Shown piece by piece: positions 1 through 10,711 of a stretch of 64,000 bases of DNA. The notes beneath the pieces are model-generated. The model ran no database searches, was not told the origin of the DNA, and saw only the letters and a program-made list of their open reading frames with translations. A program made the translations under genes and the position numbers. This stretch comes from Macrolepiota albuminosa. Lineage: Eukaryota; Basidiomycota; Agaricomycetes; Agaricales; Agaricaceae. The stretch lies in contig JAMWFC010000090.1 of assembly GCA_027475525.1 (NCBI GenBank), positions 2,036,847 to 2,100,846 of the forward strand. The letters run 5' to 3'. The number at the start of each line of letters is the position of its first letter. Within the stretch, counting starts at the first letter, position 1.

Positions 1-68
1 CCGGCGATCAGACCCCTTCCTTTTCTGGGAGTCAGACCACTTCTGGAGGATGCAACAATGCCGTTCCC

Positions 69-1159
69 ATGCCCGCGCCATATGACAGGCACGCGCCGTA
101 CTTCGACGGCAATCGGGTGCAGGATTTTTTGGATTCGTTGGAACACCATGCGGACAGAGCAAAGGTAATTCATTCGCAACTCCCTGGCTACGTATTACGC
201 TACTGTTCGAGGAAAGTGAAGAGGGTGATAGAGAATATGCCAGAATTGGGAGCGGATGATTGGGTAGCGTTGAGGGTGATGATGATAGACTTATATGGGA
301 TGAATGACTCAGAGTCGGTGATAAATTTGGAGTCGTTCTGGACTTGGACGACGAAGCATGGCATGGAAGGAAGCATAACGTCGAAACACGAGGTGGGAGA
401 ATATTGGAGTCGTTCTGGACTTGGACGACGAAGCATGGCATGGAAGGAAGCATAACGTCGAAACACGAGGTGGGAGAATATTACAGGCAGTTTAAGAGGC
501 TCTCGGTTCCGTTAACGCGAGCGCCACGACGCATTACGGAGCATGACTTAAACTGGTGCTTTTATCGAGGGATCCCGGATGACTTGAGAATGAGGATCAG
601 TAGGAAGGTACCGACGGAGAATGAGAGGACGACGAACCCGCCGACGATCGAAGATCAGATGAAATGGCTATTGGCGGAATTCGACGTCCTAAGCATTAAC
701 AACGTTCGAGCTCCGATCGTGATGCCGGAAGCTGAGGAGGAGTCAGAGGATACGGATGACGAGTCTGAGAGAAGGGAGTGGAAAGTAGAGAAGAGGAGGA
801 AGAGGAGAGTTTCTAAGACGGGTGGATCGGGACCTACTGTCAAGGTGATTCCGAAGCAAGGATCGGTGGATGACCTCGCGAAGGAGCTAGAGCAATTGAA
901 ATTGATGATGGCTGAGGGCTTTAGGGCACAGAACAATCTGATGAGCGGGGGGATGGCGGGAACAGGACGAAGGTGTGGAATGGGAGGGTGCAGGTGTCCT
1001 GAGGATCACGCCTTTGGATACAATCATTGCCCGCACACGCATAAGTTGCTCGAAGAAGAACTAATTCGGTATGACAAACGAGGGCGTTTAGTCTTAATGG
1101 ACGGAGAAGATTTGCCACCGCCAACAAGAGAGGCGGGGGGTGTGGCACAGAAAATTTGA
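69..1159 (+). CDS. Gypsy gag protein, frame broken by a 77-base tandem duplication
   Basis: Structural (capsid-like) protein of the Gypsy element. Two overlapping frames cover it: 69-455 and 344-1159. Both contain the same segment (ESFWTWTTKHGMEG) because bases 327-482 hold two copies of a 77-base unit. Taking one copy away mentally would make one continuous gag frame, so the break is probably artificial. The C-terminal part is basic and acidic by turns, with a Cys/His-rich stretch (CGMGGCRCPEDH, later HCPH) that could bind nucleic acid but is not a standard CCHC knuckle. The frame stops with TGA at 1157-1159, in frame with the protease ORF that follows. Confidence 0.75.
327..482. repeat. Perfect tandem duplication, period 77
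   Basis: Two identical copies, 77 bases apart, plus 2 bases of shared edge. It lies in gag and shifts the frame. The same period recurs at four other unrelated sites in this window (see findings). Confidence 0.95.
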
Positions 1160-1162
1160 GAG

Positions 1163-2539
1163 ATGAGAGCGAGGAGGGTGGAGATAAAGGGAAAGATGAT
1201 TGACAGACGGGACGAGAGGAGAGAAGTTCCTCCGCACATGGTCTCGACAAGCTTCGTGGAGCTCCAACTTGACGGAAAAGACGTGTTAACAAGGGAGGCA
1301 TTTGCGGTGGAGACGGTGGATTCGACGCCAGCATGGAGAGCAGTATCGAATCCGGCTGTTCGGACGCAAAAAGAAGACGTACGACATGATCCGACAAGGC
1401 GAGGACCCACGATAAAGATCCCGGCGAAGCCAAAAGTCTCTGACGTAACGACGGAATCGAAGAAGGTCAGCGAGCAGAAAGGAAGAGAAATGGAAGGGGG
1501 TAAGAAGAGTACCGCACCTAAACCTTACGAATCGAGGGCCCCTCAACATTCTACTCCGCCGACGCAGAACACGAGAGGGGGAGTAGAGAAGAAGGAGAAG
1601 GGAGAAGTGGGAGGAAAAGGGCATTCGACGTATCATTTTACGTCGACAGTCCAGGAAAAGGTCGACTTGAGTGCCGTGGAGGCGAGGCTATTGGACGAGA
1701 CGATGATCACGATGACAGTGGGACAATTTTTGGGGTGCTCACCGGAATTCCAAAAACGGATGGCCAATATGACGAAAACTCGAAGAGAATACACGGATAA
1801 GATGGTCGTGGCAAATAGGGTAGAAACGTTTGATGAAGACTTGTGTCCTTGCGGATGCGCGGAGCTAAAAACAGAAGGCGTGAGCGCTGGGGAGGAAATA
1901 GAGTACAGTGGGTCAAAAGTACATGTGGAGTACGACACGGACGTCATGACAGAAGACGCAATCGAAGTGAGGTACGCCTCGGCCGTGAAGTTGCATAAGC
2001 ATCCAGTGCCGTTGTTCGCGATGGTGACGGGAAAGTTTGAAGGGACGTTTGGGGGTATCAAAACCGTGTTCATGGTCGATACCGGATCCGAGTTAAACCT
2101 CTGCCCAGGATACTTGTACGAAAAAACCCAGTTATCGTTGGATTTGGACGGGACGAGATGGTCGTTGAAGGGGATTCATGGAGACCCAGTTAGGCTGAAA
2201 GGGTGTGCGAGAGATGTGTCGGTGAGGATCGGGGGACACGCGTTTGACCACCATTTCTTCGTCAATGGGGCTGTCAGAGGGTCTGAAGGGACAGGAGACG
2301 TGATCTTGGGACAGCCTTGGCTGCAATGGTATACGGCGTGCATACAATACGATCGTTCGGGAGGGATGACGATGAGAGTTTGGCAGGATGGATATCATGG
2401 AGATAGAGCGACGCTGTCAGTTCCGCTAACGGCGCCAAACGAAGTCAGGAACAAGGAGTCGTTGGAAGTAATGGGACATACGAAATGTAGGCGCCACCCG
2501 ACAGTGGAAGATGCGGAGGATGAGGATTCGGGAAACTGA
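1163..2539 (+). CDS. Gypsy aspartic protease ORF
   Basis: The 458-residue frame holds a retropepsin-like active site, VDTGSELNLC, with the catalytic Asp near residue 306. It is followed by a flap-like region and an ILGQPWL motif near the end, the pattern of retroviral-type proteases in Gypsy elements. The first 200 residues are basic and low in complexity, possibly the end of gag. The ORF is in the same frame as gag, separated only by one TGA, so it may be made by readthrough, or the TGA may be a mutation. The RT ORF begins 71 bases after the stop, in another frame. Confidence 0.8.
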   Translation: MRARRVEIKGKMIDRRDERREVPPHMVSTSFVELQLDGKDVLTREAFAVETVDSTPAWRAVSNPAVRTQKEDVRHDPTRRGPTIKIPAKPKVSDVTTESKKVSEQKGREMEGGKKSTAPKPYESRAPQHSTPPTQNTRGGVEKKEKGEVGGKGHSTYHFTSTVQEKVDLSAVEARLLDETMITMTVGQFLGCSPEFQKRMANMTKTRREYTDKMVVANRVETFDEDLCPCGCAELKTEGVSAGEEIEYSGSKVHVEYDTDVMTEDAIEVRYASAVKLHKHPVPLFAMVTGKFEGTFGGIKTVFMVDTGSELNLCPGYLYEKTQLSLDLDGTRWSLKGIHGDPVRLKGCARDVSVRIGGHAFDHHFFVNGAVRGSEGTGDVILGQPWLQWYTACIQYDRSGGMTMRVWQDGYHGDRATLSVPLTAPNEVRNKESLEVMGHTKCRRHPTVEDAEDEDSGN

Positions 2540-2610
2540 AGGAGGATGCGGGGCCAAGGCCTGAATATCAGCCCGTATCCATTCCCCGCCTTGGAGAGAG
2601 TCTTTATGCT

Positions 2611-5600
2611 ATGATCGGGAGTTACGGAATCGAATATGGAAAAGAACTGGAAAATAGAGATGACGGAGAGTGGAGCTGGGAAGAGAGAGATCCACCGGAG
2701 AGCTACGACGCGTTGTTAAGGAGAGTAGCGTTTTCGTCACCGGTGCCGATTAAGCCACGAACGACACCGTGGACCAGGCAAGTGTTTGAGGTGGATAAAA
2801 TTAGGGAGGGAAATGTCGTGTTATCTGCGAACGTCTTGCAACGCAGAACAAAGTACAAACCTGTTGATCGGAAGGTTCGCCCAGTACCAAGCTATATGCC
2901 GAATCCAGACGGACAAGTGTTTCGACCGGTGGTAATAGAGGATCCGTCGCCCTTGCCAATGGACCCTCCACTTCTTAAGGACTTCGTTCCGACGGCCAAA
3001 CTGACCAGGGAGAGGTTAGAGAGTATTCTAGGAAAGGTGCCGGATGGGTTCTTACAGCCTAGAGAAGTGGACTTGTTGGTTTACGTCCTGACGCGACGAG
3101 AAGATGCTTTGGCATTCGACGACTCGGAACGTGGAACGTTTTCACCCGAGTATTTTGACGACTACGAGATCCCAGTCATCGAACACACGCCGTGGGTCCA
3201 GCAGCCGATCCGAATTCCTAAGGCTATTGAGGAGCAGGTTCGAGAGGCCTTACTGGCGCAAGAGCGGGCAGGAAAGTTTGAACCGTCAACCGCTTCTTAT
3301 AGGTCGAGAATCTTCGCGGTCGCTAAAAAGAACGGCATTAGGATTGTACAGGATGTCCAGGAGTTAAATAAGGTCACGGTGCGGGATTCCGCCCTGCCGC
3401 CCAGGGTAGATGACTTTGCCGAAGGATTCGTGAGTAGAGGAGTCTATGGACTATGCGACTTGTTCACTGGTTATGATGGGAGGAGACTAGCAATGGTATC
3501 TAGACCATTGACGACGTTTGGATGTGCACTTGGAGCTCGGAGGGGAACTACGTTACCACAAGGGGCGACAAATTCGCTGCCAGAATTCCAGAAATGTGTG
3601 GATCACACGATTAAGGAGGAGAAAGAGGCTCGACCACCGAACGGAAATGGATTTGTTGACGACGTGGGAATTATGGGGCCCAAGTCATGGTATGGAGGAG
3701 AGGAAATAGCGCCAGGGATAAGAAGGACGATATACGAATACGCAACAATTCTGGATCGATTTTTCGCTCGGTTTATCGAGGCAGGCATCACGGCGTCCGG
3801 AAATAAGTTGATACTGGCAACGCCGAAGCTGAACATCGTGGGATCGGTGGTTTCCATGGAAGGATGGCATTTGGAACAAGGTCTGGTGTCTAGAATCGTG
3901 AAGTGGTCAGAGCCGTCAGACGTGTCGGATGTTAGATCCTTTCTGGGGACAGCAGGCGTAGGGAGGAAATGGATTAGGAATTTTTCCTTGATAGCGAAAC
4001 CCTTGACGTTGCTGACTCGAGGAGCGGACAGGGAATTCTATTTCGGAGAAGAGGAGCTTCAAGCGATGGTCACGATTAAAGACCTAATTACTACAGCACC
4101 AGTACTCATTGTCATCGATTACGAATACGCTCGGAAGCACTCAAAGATTAGCTCTTTGGAAAAAGGGGATCTAGACGGATTGGTTGTGGTAGGGGTGGAT
4201 TCGTGTAAGAACGGTGCGGGATGGATTCTCCAGCAATATAGGAACGAGGAAAAGAGACCGGCCTTGTTCGGATCGTGCACCTTTAACGAGACGGAATCGA
4301 GGTACTCTCAGCCGAAGTGCGAGTTATACGGACTTTTCCGGGCGTTGAAGGCTTTGAGGCACAGGATTTGGGGAATTTACTTCCGCGTTGACGTTGATGC
4401 GAAGTTCTTGATGGAAATGATTCAGAACCCTGACCTTCCGAACGCACCGATGACACGCTGGATCCTCTATATTTCTCTCTTCGACTTCAACTTGAAACAC
4501 GTGCCGGCTCAGTCACACCAAGGACCCGACGGTTTGTCGAGAAGAAAGAGAACCGACGAGGATTCGGAGGACTCGGATGCTGAGGAGTTCTTGGACAGGT
4601 TCGTGGGCACGACAGTGTTGTCGAATGTAGCCAAGGCAACGTCATGGATGCTGACAGACGACGGGGATTCCGATTGGGCGTCAGGTCCGGTGAATGCTCT
4701 GATGGAACACGTTAGAAGGATGTCGAAAACCCCGTGTGCGACCTTTGTGACTAGTGCCAAGGCAATTTTCATGCCTTTGTTTGGTGTGTCGGGAAGAGAG
4801 AAGGAGGTACGGAGGTCTTCGCAGATGGATGAATCTTGGTCCTGTGGGAAAGGTTCTTTCATTCTCGGACGAGAATTCTGTGAGAGGCGAAGGAGGGAGG
4901 AGAAAGAGGTTGAATGCCAATGGGAGGGGGAAATGGTATCGTTAGGGATCGTCGAGTATAAGTGGGGAACAGCACATGGGGACGATTTAGGGGAGGGACC
5001 AACGTGCGCAAAGCATGAGTTTGGCGTCAAGGACAAAGAATCGCCTGCCGTGTGGAGAGAGATTCGCGTCTATTTGCAGACCTTGCAGATTCCGAAGTGG
5101 TGCGAAACGGAGAAAGAACGGAAAGTCTTTGTCAAGAACTCAAAACGATACTTTTTATATGAGGATAAGCTTTGGCTCGTGCCGGTGAAGGGTAGGTTAC
5201 CACGACTTGTAGTGGAGCGGAAGGAGAGACGCATGGAGTTGGTGGCGGAGGCGCATAACGATACGGGACACCGAGGACGCGACGCGACGTACAAAACGCT
5301 GTTCGACAGGTTTTACTGGCCGAACCTGTATGATGATGTCGCCTTTTTCGTGCGGTCCTGCAACATCTGCCAACTGCGATCCAAAACAAGACCTAAAGTG
5401 GCCTTTTCTCCGACATGGAGCGCGGCGATCCTGCGGTACTTTTGTCTCGATACAGTTCATATGGGGGACGGTCATGGAGGGAAAAGGTACCTCCTGCAAG
5501 GTATGGAGCCGGCTATAGGTTGGCCAGAGGCGAGAGCTTCGAAAAGGGCGGACTCTGCGTCGTGGGGAAAGTTCATGTACGAAGACATTATATGCCGATT

Positions 5601-6540
5601 TGGACACATCCCTGCGTTCATCACCGATGGAGGGAAGGAGTTTCTGGGAGCAGCCGAATATATTTACCGCCAGTATGGCGTGACCGTAATTGTGTCGTCA
5701 CCCTATCATCCTGAGGGTAATGGGGTCGTGGAGAGAGCGCACAAAACGTTGTGTGATTCGATACTGAAGGCATGTGGTAGGGATTCGGGGAAGTGGCCCT
5801 TGTTTGTGGAAGCTGGGTTGTTAGCCATGAGAACTACGACGTCCAGAATGACTGGTCATACTCCTTATTTCCTCCTCTACGGGCGTGAGCCGTTTTTCGC
5901 CTTCGACATCGCGGACATCACATGGGAAGCTCTCGACTGGGATCAGGTCAGGACAACGGAGGACCTTTTGGCAACGAGGATGCGGCAGTTAGTAAGGCGT
6001 GACGAGAAACTGGTAATAGCCCTTGAGCGGCAGAAAGAGGCAAGGATGAAGGCGGTTACGGCCTTTAACGAGAAGTTTGGTCGAATCTTGTCGACTGGAG
6101 AATTTGAGGTCGGAACTTGGGTGTTAGTCCATGAGACTTGGTTGGAAGGACAAAAGGGTCACAAGTTCGCGTTAAGGTGGTCAGGGCCTTTCATTGTGCA
6201 CCGCAGACTGCGAGAAACGACATACCAACTGAAAGAACTCGATGGAACGATTAGGCACGAACCGGTTGCGGCGAGCAGGATAAAGATTTTTTATTTTCGG
6301 GAGGAATTCCAGACTATTAAGACGGTAGCGTCGGTCAACGTCTCGACTGATAGCGAGATGGAGCTGTGCGACCATAGAAGCCGATGGGCCAGGCCACTCG
6401 TCAAAAATGTTGGACGCGACGGAGATTTGGATGAGAGTAATTTGACGATTGGAGACATGGGCAACGTCGATGCTCCGCTCGCCTTCTTGAATGTGGAGTG
6501 GTTAATTCAGGCAACTTCGGACGATGGGGTCATCGTCTAA
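2611..6540 (+). CDS. Gypsy pol: reverse transcriptase, RNase H, integrase
   Basis: An uninterrupted 1309-residue frame. The RT domain covers about residues 200-470; its catalytic box reads FVDD (residues 348-351), preceded by LPQGATNS. RNase H follows at about 525-650 (VVGVDSCKNGAGW, then a VDVDAKFL segment). Integrase has an HHCC zinc region at about 880-930 (HNDTGHRG, CNICQ), the DDE core with FITDGGKEF near residue 1003 and YHPEGNGVVERAH after it, and a GPY/F module near 1190 (WSGPFIVHRRL). No stops or shifts were seen, so the ORF could be functional. No chromodomain is visible. Confidence 0.95.
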   Translation: MIGSYGIEYGKELENRDDGEWSWEERDPPESYDALLRRVAFSSPVPIKPRTTPWTRQVFEVDKIREGNVVLSANVLQRRTKYKPVDRKVRPVPSYMPNPDGQVFRPVVIEDPSPLPMDPPLLKDFVPTAKLTRERLESILGKVPDGFLQPREVDLLVYVLTRREDALAFDDSERGTFSPEYFDDYEIPVIEHTPWVQQPIRIPKAIEEQVREALLAQERAGKFEPSTASYRSRIFAVAKKNGIRIVQDVQELNKVTVRDSALPPRVDDFAEGFVSRGVYGLCDLFTGYDGRRLAMVSRPLTTFGCALGARRGTTLPQGATNSLPEFQKCVDHTIKEEKEARPPNGNGFVDDVGIMGPKSWYGGEEIAPGIRRTIYEYATILDRFFARFIEAGITASGNKLILATPKLNIVGSVVSMEGWHLEQGLVSRIVKWSEPSDVSDVRSFLGTAGVGRKWIRNFSLIAKPLTLLTRGADREFYFGEEELQAMVTIKDLITTAPVLIVIDYEYARKHSKISSLEKGDLDGLVVVGVDSCKNGAGWILQQYRNEEKRPALFGSCTFNETESRYSQPKCELYGLFRALKALRHRIWGIYFRVDVDAKFLMEMIQNPDLPNAPMTRWILYISLFDFNLKHVPAQSHQGPDGLSRRKRTDEDSEDSDAEEFLDRFVGTTVLSNVAKATSWMLTDDGDSDWASGPVNALMEHVRRMSKTPCATFVTSAKAIFMPLFGVSGREKEVRRSSQMDESWSCGKGSFILGREFCERRRREEKEVECQWEGEMVSLGIVEYKWGTAHGDDLGEGPTCAKHEFGVKDKESPAVWREIRVYLQTLQIPKWCETEKERKVFVKNSKRYFLYEDKLWLVPVKGRLPRLVVERKERRMELVAEAHNDTGHRGRDATYKTLFDRFYWPNLYDDVAFFVRSCNICQLRSKTRPKVAFSPTWSAAILRYFCLDTVHMGDGHGGKRYLLQGMEPAIGWPEARASKRADSASWGKFMYEDIICRFGHIPAFITDGGKEFLGAAEYIYRQYGVTVIVSSPYHPEGNGVVERAHKTLCDSILKACGRDSGKWPLFVEAGLLAMRTTTSRMTGHTPYFLLYGREPFFAFDIADITWEALDWDQVRTTEDLLATRMRQLVRRDEKLVIALERQKEARMKAVTAFNEKFGRILSTGEFEVGTWVLVHETWLEGQKGHKFALRWSGPFIVHRRLRETTYQLKELDGTIRHEPVAASRIKIFYFREEFQTIKTVASVNVSTDSEMELCDHRSRWARPLVKNVGRDGDLDESNLTIGDMGNVDAPLAFLNVEWLIQATSDDGVIV

Positions 6541-6599
6541 GTTCCGCGCAATCTGTGGTAGGGGAGAGAGGATTGCTGATAGGTTCGGGTCAAAAGGGA

Positions 6600-7645
6600 T
6601 GTTAGGCAAGTAAACTGGATTCGGCTATGGGAACGACAGATACAAGTGAAATAGGGAAGTAAAATCGGGATAAGTTTACGGTGGAAAATGACGGGACGGA
6701 TTAGGAAATGAGTGGTACGAATAGGGAATGAGGGACAAATAGAGTTTAGGATTATGAGACCGACCGACGGTCAGAAACAGAATAGGGAAGAAATCGGCGA
6801 TTTGAAGCGGTTTTGCAGAGGATCGGCGATACTGGGAATGTGTAGAATAGGTATAAAAGCCAGGAGGAACATAGAAATAAGAAGCGGTTTTGCAGAGGAT
6901 CGGCGATACTGGGAATGTGTAGAATAGGTATAAAAGCCAGGAGGAACATAGAAATAAACAGGTTTTTACACCCCATAATCTCAGGACTTGAGCTCTGCTT
7001 GTTTCGAGTGTCTCGTAGTACTGTCTCGTCGCTGTCTGGTCTGGACTTGAGTATCGTCTTGTCTGGAATACTTCTGGTTTGCTCGCCGCCTGATCCGGTG
7101 TCAAACACCGCGTGCTCGCTGTCTTCGGCAGCGTTCTCGGCTCTTCTCGGCTTCTTGGTGATCTTCTCGGCCGCGGCTTCGTCTCTGTCTGTCTTGTGTT
7201 CCGTCTATCTCGGCACTGTCTTCGGCTACTCGGGACTCTGATCTCTCTGCCTCGGCTTGGTTCTCGTCTACTGCGGCTCGTTTCTCGGCTTGATTAATCT
7301 TCACGGCTTCTCTATTCTTGCGGTTCTCTGGGATCTTGTATACTCGACGACTGTGTTCTCGCTGCTGCTCCCTCTTGCTGGCATCTGTCTAGAACTAGGT
7401 TACGCTTGTTCCTCTCAATTCTACTGGGGTCTATCGGCTCCTGGTCTACGAACTTCCATCTCACCACGACGAACGTTACTCCACGTTTCCGTCGCATATA
7501 TCCACTTCCCCGTCCAATCCGACCTCTACTCCTACTCTCCGCTACCGACTCCTACAACTTCGTATTCGATCCATCAGGTAGTCCACCCCACGTCCACACC
7601 GTCAAGTAAGTTCTTTTTTCCGCCATCTTGTTGAAAACCTAAACA
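6600..7645 (+). repeat. Probable 3' LTR of the Gypsy element
   Basis: After a purine run (caaaaggga, a plausible polypurine tract) the sequence starts TGTTAGG and ends CCTAAACA, giving near-inverted TG...CA ends. A TATA box (tataaaa, 6852-6858) sits in the first third, followed by a CT-rich, ctcggc-rich tract. Both ends are inferred because the 5' LTR is not in the window for comparison. A 77-base duplication at 6804-6957 inflates the length. Confidence 0.5.
6804..6957. repeat. Perfect tandem duplication, period 77
   Basis: Two exact 77-base copies inside the probable LTR; both contain the TATA box (tataaaa at 6852 and 6929). Probably an assembly artefact. Confidence 0.95.
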
Positions 7646-7803
7646 TATACTGACTTTCAACGTCTTTGTTAGCCACATGGACACACACCCTCATGGGTCA
7701 ATCCGTATATTAAGAAAACTAGTCTCATGACTGAGAATCACTTCTCCATACTTGGAGACCAATAAAAAGACTCGAGTAGGGTGTTTGCCTATATTCTTCT
7801 CCA

Positions 7804-9881
7804 ATGCATAACTTGGCCCTGCTAGTTACTGTAGTCGCTATCTCTTCCCTCTGTCTTGTATCAACGCTTTATAAAGCCTGGACTGACAGGAGAGTAGTAT
7901 GTGCTCCAACACCCAAAACACTCTTCGGCATTAATTCTTCACCAGCTGAATAAAGTACCTACTATCGGAGGTTCTGGGATCCTATCCTCGTACATAGGGG
8001 CATACAAATTTGTATCCCATGCTCGCAGTATGATTCAGGAAGGCTATTCTAAGGTCAGATGTCTGGCGATATAGCTGACGCTTAAAGGAACTCAAGGTCT
8101 CCTATAGCATCGAGGTGCTGCATTTAAGATTCCAGGTGTCTCCAACTGGATAGTAGTCATCAGTGGTTCCCGGTTCATAGATGAACTGCGCAAAGCTTCA
8201 GACGACTCTATTTCCTTTCGTGCAGCTGTGAAAGATGTGTGTTGTGTTGTATTCAAAACCCCTGAGTCGAAGTCTCACATATGGGCTCTAAGTTCCTCCA
8301 AATTCTGTACACCATAGGTCCAGAAGCGTTCCATGATAACTATCACGTTGAAGTTGTCAGATCTCCTCTTACACGTAACCTCGCTGCACGTTTTCCCGAT
8401 GTACAGGACGAAATCAGATCAGCATTTGAAGAATTTATTCCGCAAACCCAAGGCCAGAAAAGTTATTTGAGCCTTGTTCGCGGGCTGATCTTTTTATACC
8501 AGAATGGAGTGCAATCAGCGCGATTTCTACAGTCAGGAAGATAGTCAGCCGTTCTAGTAACCGATTATTTGTTGGTCTCCCACTCTGTGGGTTCAAGCTC
8601 CAGATAATATTGCCTTTTGGTCTAATGTTGCGTCAGGCCGAAACGAAGATTACAGAGATCTTAACATCGAATTCGCAGTTGATGTCATGCAGACGGCTCA
8701 AGTTATCAACTTATTTCCGAACTTCTCAAAACCGTATGTTAGCTCTTTACCAGATACTTACTGTCTAAGACACTGATCCTAGATTCGTTGGACGCTATCT
8801 CTCTAAAGCCGAGTCTTATATCGAGCGTGCCATGAGTCATCTTCGTCCAATCATTCAGGAGCGACTTGATAACGAAGATAAATACGGCAAAGATTGGCCA
8901 GAGAAGCCGGTGAGTACTTGAATAATCTCTGCAGCCCAAACTCAGTTCCGTGACAGAACGATGCATTGTCTTGGTTATTGGACCATGCAAATGAACACCA
9001 GAAGACCGTGCGCGATATCACTATACGTATATTAGTGATAAATTTTGCTGCTATCCACACAACATCACAGGTGAACCGAATTCTGTGTCTTTCTCAAAAT
9101 TCTAAATGTTCAAATTGGGTGTCAGGCCTTTACCCAGGCTCTATTTGACCTCGCAGCCAATCCATCCTTTACCCCAGATTTACGTGAAGAGGTGGAGACA
9201 GTAATTAAAGAAGAAGGATATTCAAAAATGTCATTGCACAAGATGGTGAAACTTGACAGCTTTATCAAGGAATCGCAGAGGCTCGGAGCGAACAATGCTT
9301 GTATGTTTCGGAACCTTGAGTCTTTGATCATCCTTTAATTTAGTTTAATTTACCCAGTAATCATGCAACGAAAGGTTCTCAAGGACTTTGTTTTCTCTGA
9401 CGGAACTGTTGTACCCAAAGGACACATCATCGCCGTTCCCAACTTCGCGATGCATCATGACGAGGTAGACCTCTATCTCATGCTTTAAACAACGACCCCA
9501 AAATGCTTTTCTTCACAGGAGAACTACGCCGATGCGTCAACCTTTGATGGGTTCCGATTTTCCAAAATGAGGGAACTCCAAGCAGAAGGGTTCAGTAAAC
9601 ATCAAATGGTCGCCTTGAATTATGACTATATGATCTTCGGACACGGTAGACACGCATGGTAATAGCCCTTGGCCCTTTTCTCTGCTTGACGAGCTAAATG
9701 TGCCCTCAGTCCCGGACGATTCTTTGCTGTCAACGAACTCAAAGCCTTACTTGCACATACCCTACTCAACTATGATGTCGCATTCGAGAATAATGGTCCA
9801 CGACCTGCCAATTCTGCGTTCAACACCAGGATCTCAGCCAACTCCAAGGCGTATGTCCTTTTTAGGCAGAGACGTCTTTGA
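7804..9881 (+). CDS. Cytochrome P450 monooxygenase (12 exons, 504 aa)
   Basis: Heme-thiolate monooxygenase, probably ER-anchored. Exons: 7804-7896, 7946-8053, 8108-8236, 8293-8461, 8503-8586, 8637-8733, 8783-8909, 8957-9070, 9126-9300, 9358-9464, 9519-9658, 9710-9881; all introns are GT-AG and phases match. Residues 3-23 form a hydrophobic anchor. The I-helix motif AIHTTS is at about 301-306, the ExxR motif (ESQR) at 356-359 and the heme loop FGHGRHACPG at 441-450 with Cys448 as axial ligand; this Cys is made by joining two exons. The body (VVRSPLTRNLAARFPDVQDE, RPIIQERL) resembles the large basidiomycete CYP512/CYP5150/ent-kaurene-oxidase-like group; I cannot assign the family or substrate. 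The Gypsy LTR ends about 160 bases upstream of the start. Confidence 0.9.
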
Positions 9882-10355
9882 CATTTGAGGTTTTGTCTTA
9901 CATTCTTGCAACTCCTTTTCAACTTCTGCTATTCTCGAGAGACGGTGCTCATCAGCTATAATACACCACGCACACTTTCGGTGCCTCATTGGGTCAAACT
10001 GTGGCGGTAGACAGTGACACAGTACCGACACACGAGTTCGCAGAGGCGAGGACAGACAGTTGTAAGCAATCAGATTTCCTGTAACTAAGTATATCGCATA
10101 TATAGTGTATTAATCAAGACTTCCAACGCTCTCAGTAAAATTTCGGCTACACAAACGTGATGATGAGTGTTGTTGAGGGCACGTCCGACCGGCATCGTCC
10201 CGACACAACAACGCGTCCACCGTTCTCAAATCTGGTCTGGGAGTGTCTTATCTGAAGGTTATCGCACCAACTACAGAAGTCCGATTGGAAAAAAAGTATT
10301 GTCGATGTTTCTCAATTTACAGATCGGTCAATTTTTTAAAACTCCCAACCAATCA

Positions 10356-10711
10356 CTGGGTGCAGGGAATGATATTCCTTGGCAAAACAATGTAAAAATG
10401 CTGTAAAAATAATCCAATTAATTTCAGAATTTTATTTGAATATTTCTGTCAAAACTATAGAAAACTGAATTTTGAATAGTACTTGGTCTGATTCTCTCAA
10501 ATGCATTGTAGAGGACTATATCAGTCACTCTTGAACCTAAGAGTCAGAGCAAACATACTGTAGCAATTTGTTTCTGATTCTTTTGAGTTCAGTGAAGATA
10601 CTTTTTCTATAGTTTTGCCAGAAATATTCAAATAAAATTCTGAAATTAATTGGATTATCTTTACAGTGTTTTTACATTGTTTTTCCAAGGAATATCATTC
10701 TCTGCACCCAG
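10356..10711. mobile_element. MITE-like element with ~100-base inverted repeats
   Basis: The left arm begins ctgggtgcag and the right arm ends ctgcacccag; the arms (about 10356-10460 and 10610-10711) are near-perfect inverted copies. The middle holds about 150 bases with no frame. This fits a non-autonomous DNA transposon. I could not see a clear target duplication. It lies in the otherwise featureless 9882-11166 interval between the P450 and glutathione transferase genes. Confidence 0.7.

Larger units (their letters stand above)
1..7645 (+). mobile_element. Ty3/Gypsy retrotransposon, 5' end outside the window
   Basis: Order of parts is gag, aspartic protease ORF, RT-RNase H-integrase ORF, then a probable 3' LTR. 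RT before integrase is the Ty3/Gypsy order. No chromodomain is visible after the integrase; a GPY/F-like stretch (WSGPFIVHRRL) is. The 5' LTR and primer binding site lie upstream of base 1. Apart from a 77-base duplication in gag and one in the LTR (both probably assembly artefacts), the long pol frame is open, so this is a young copy. Confidence 0.9.
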
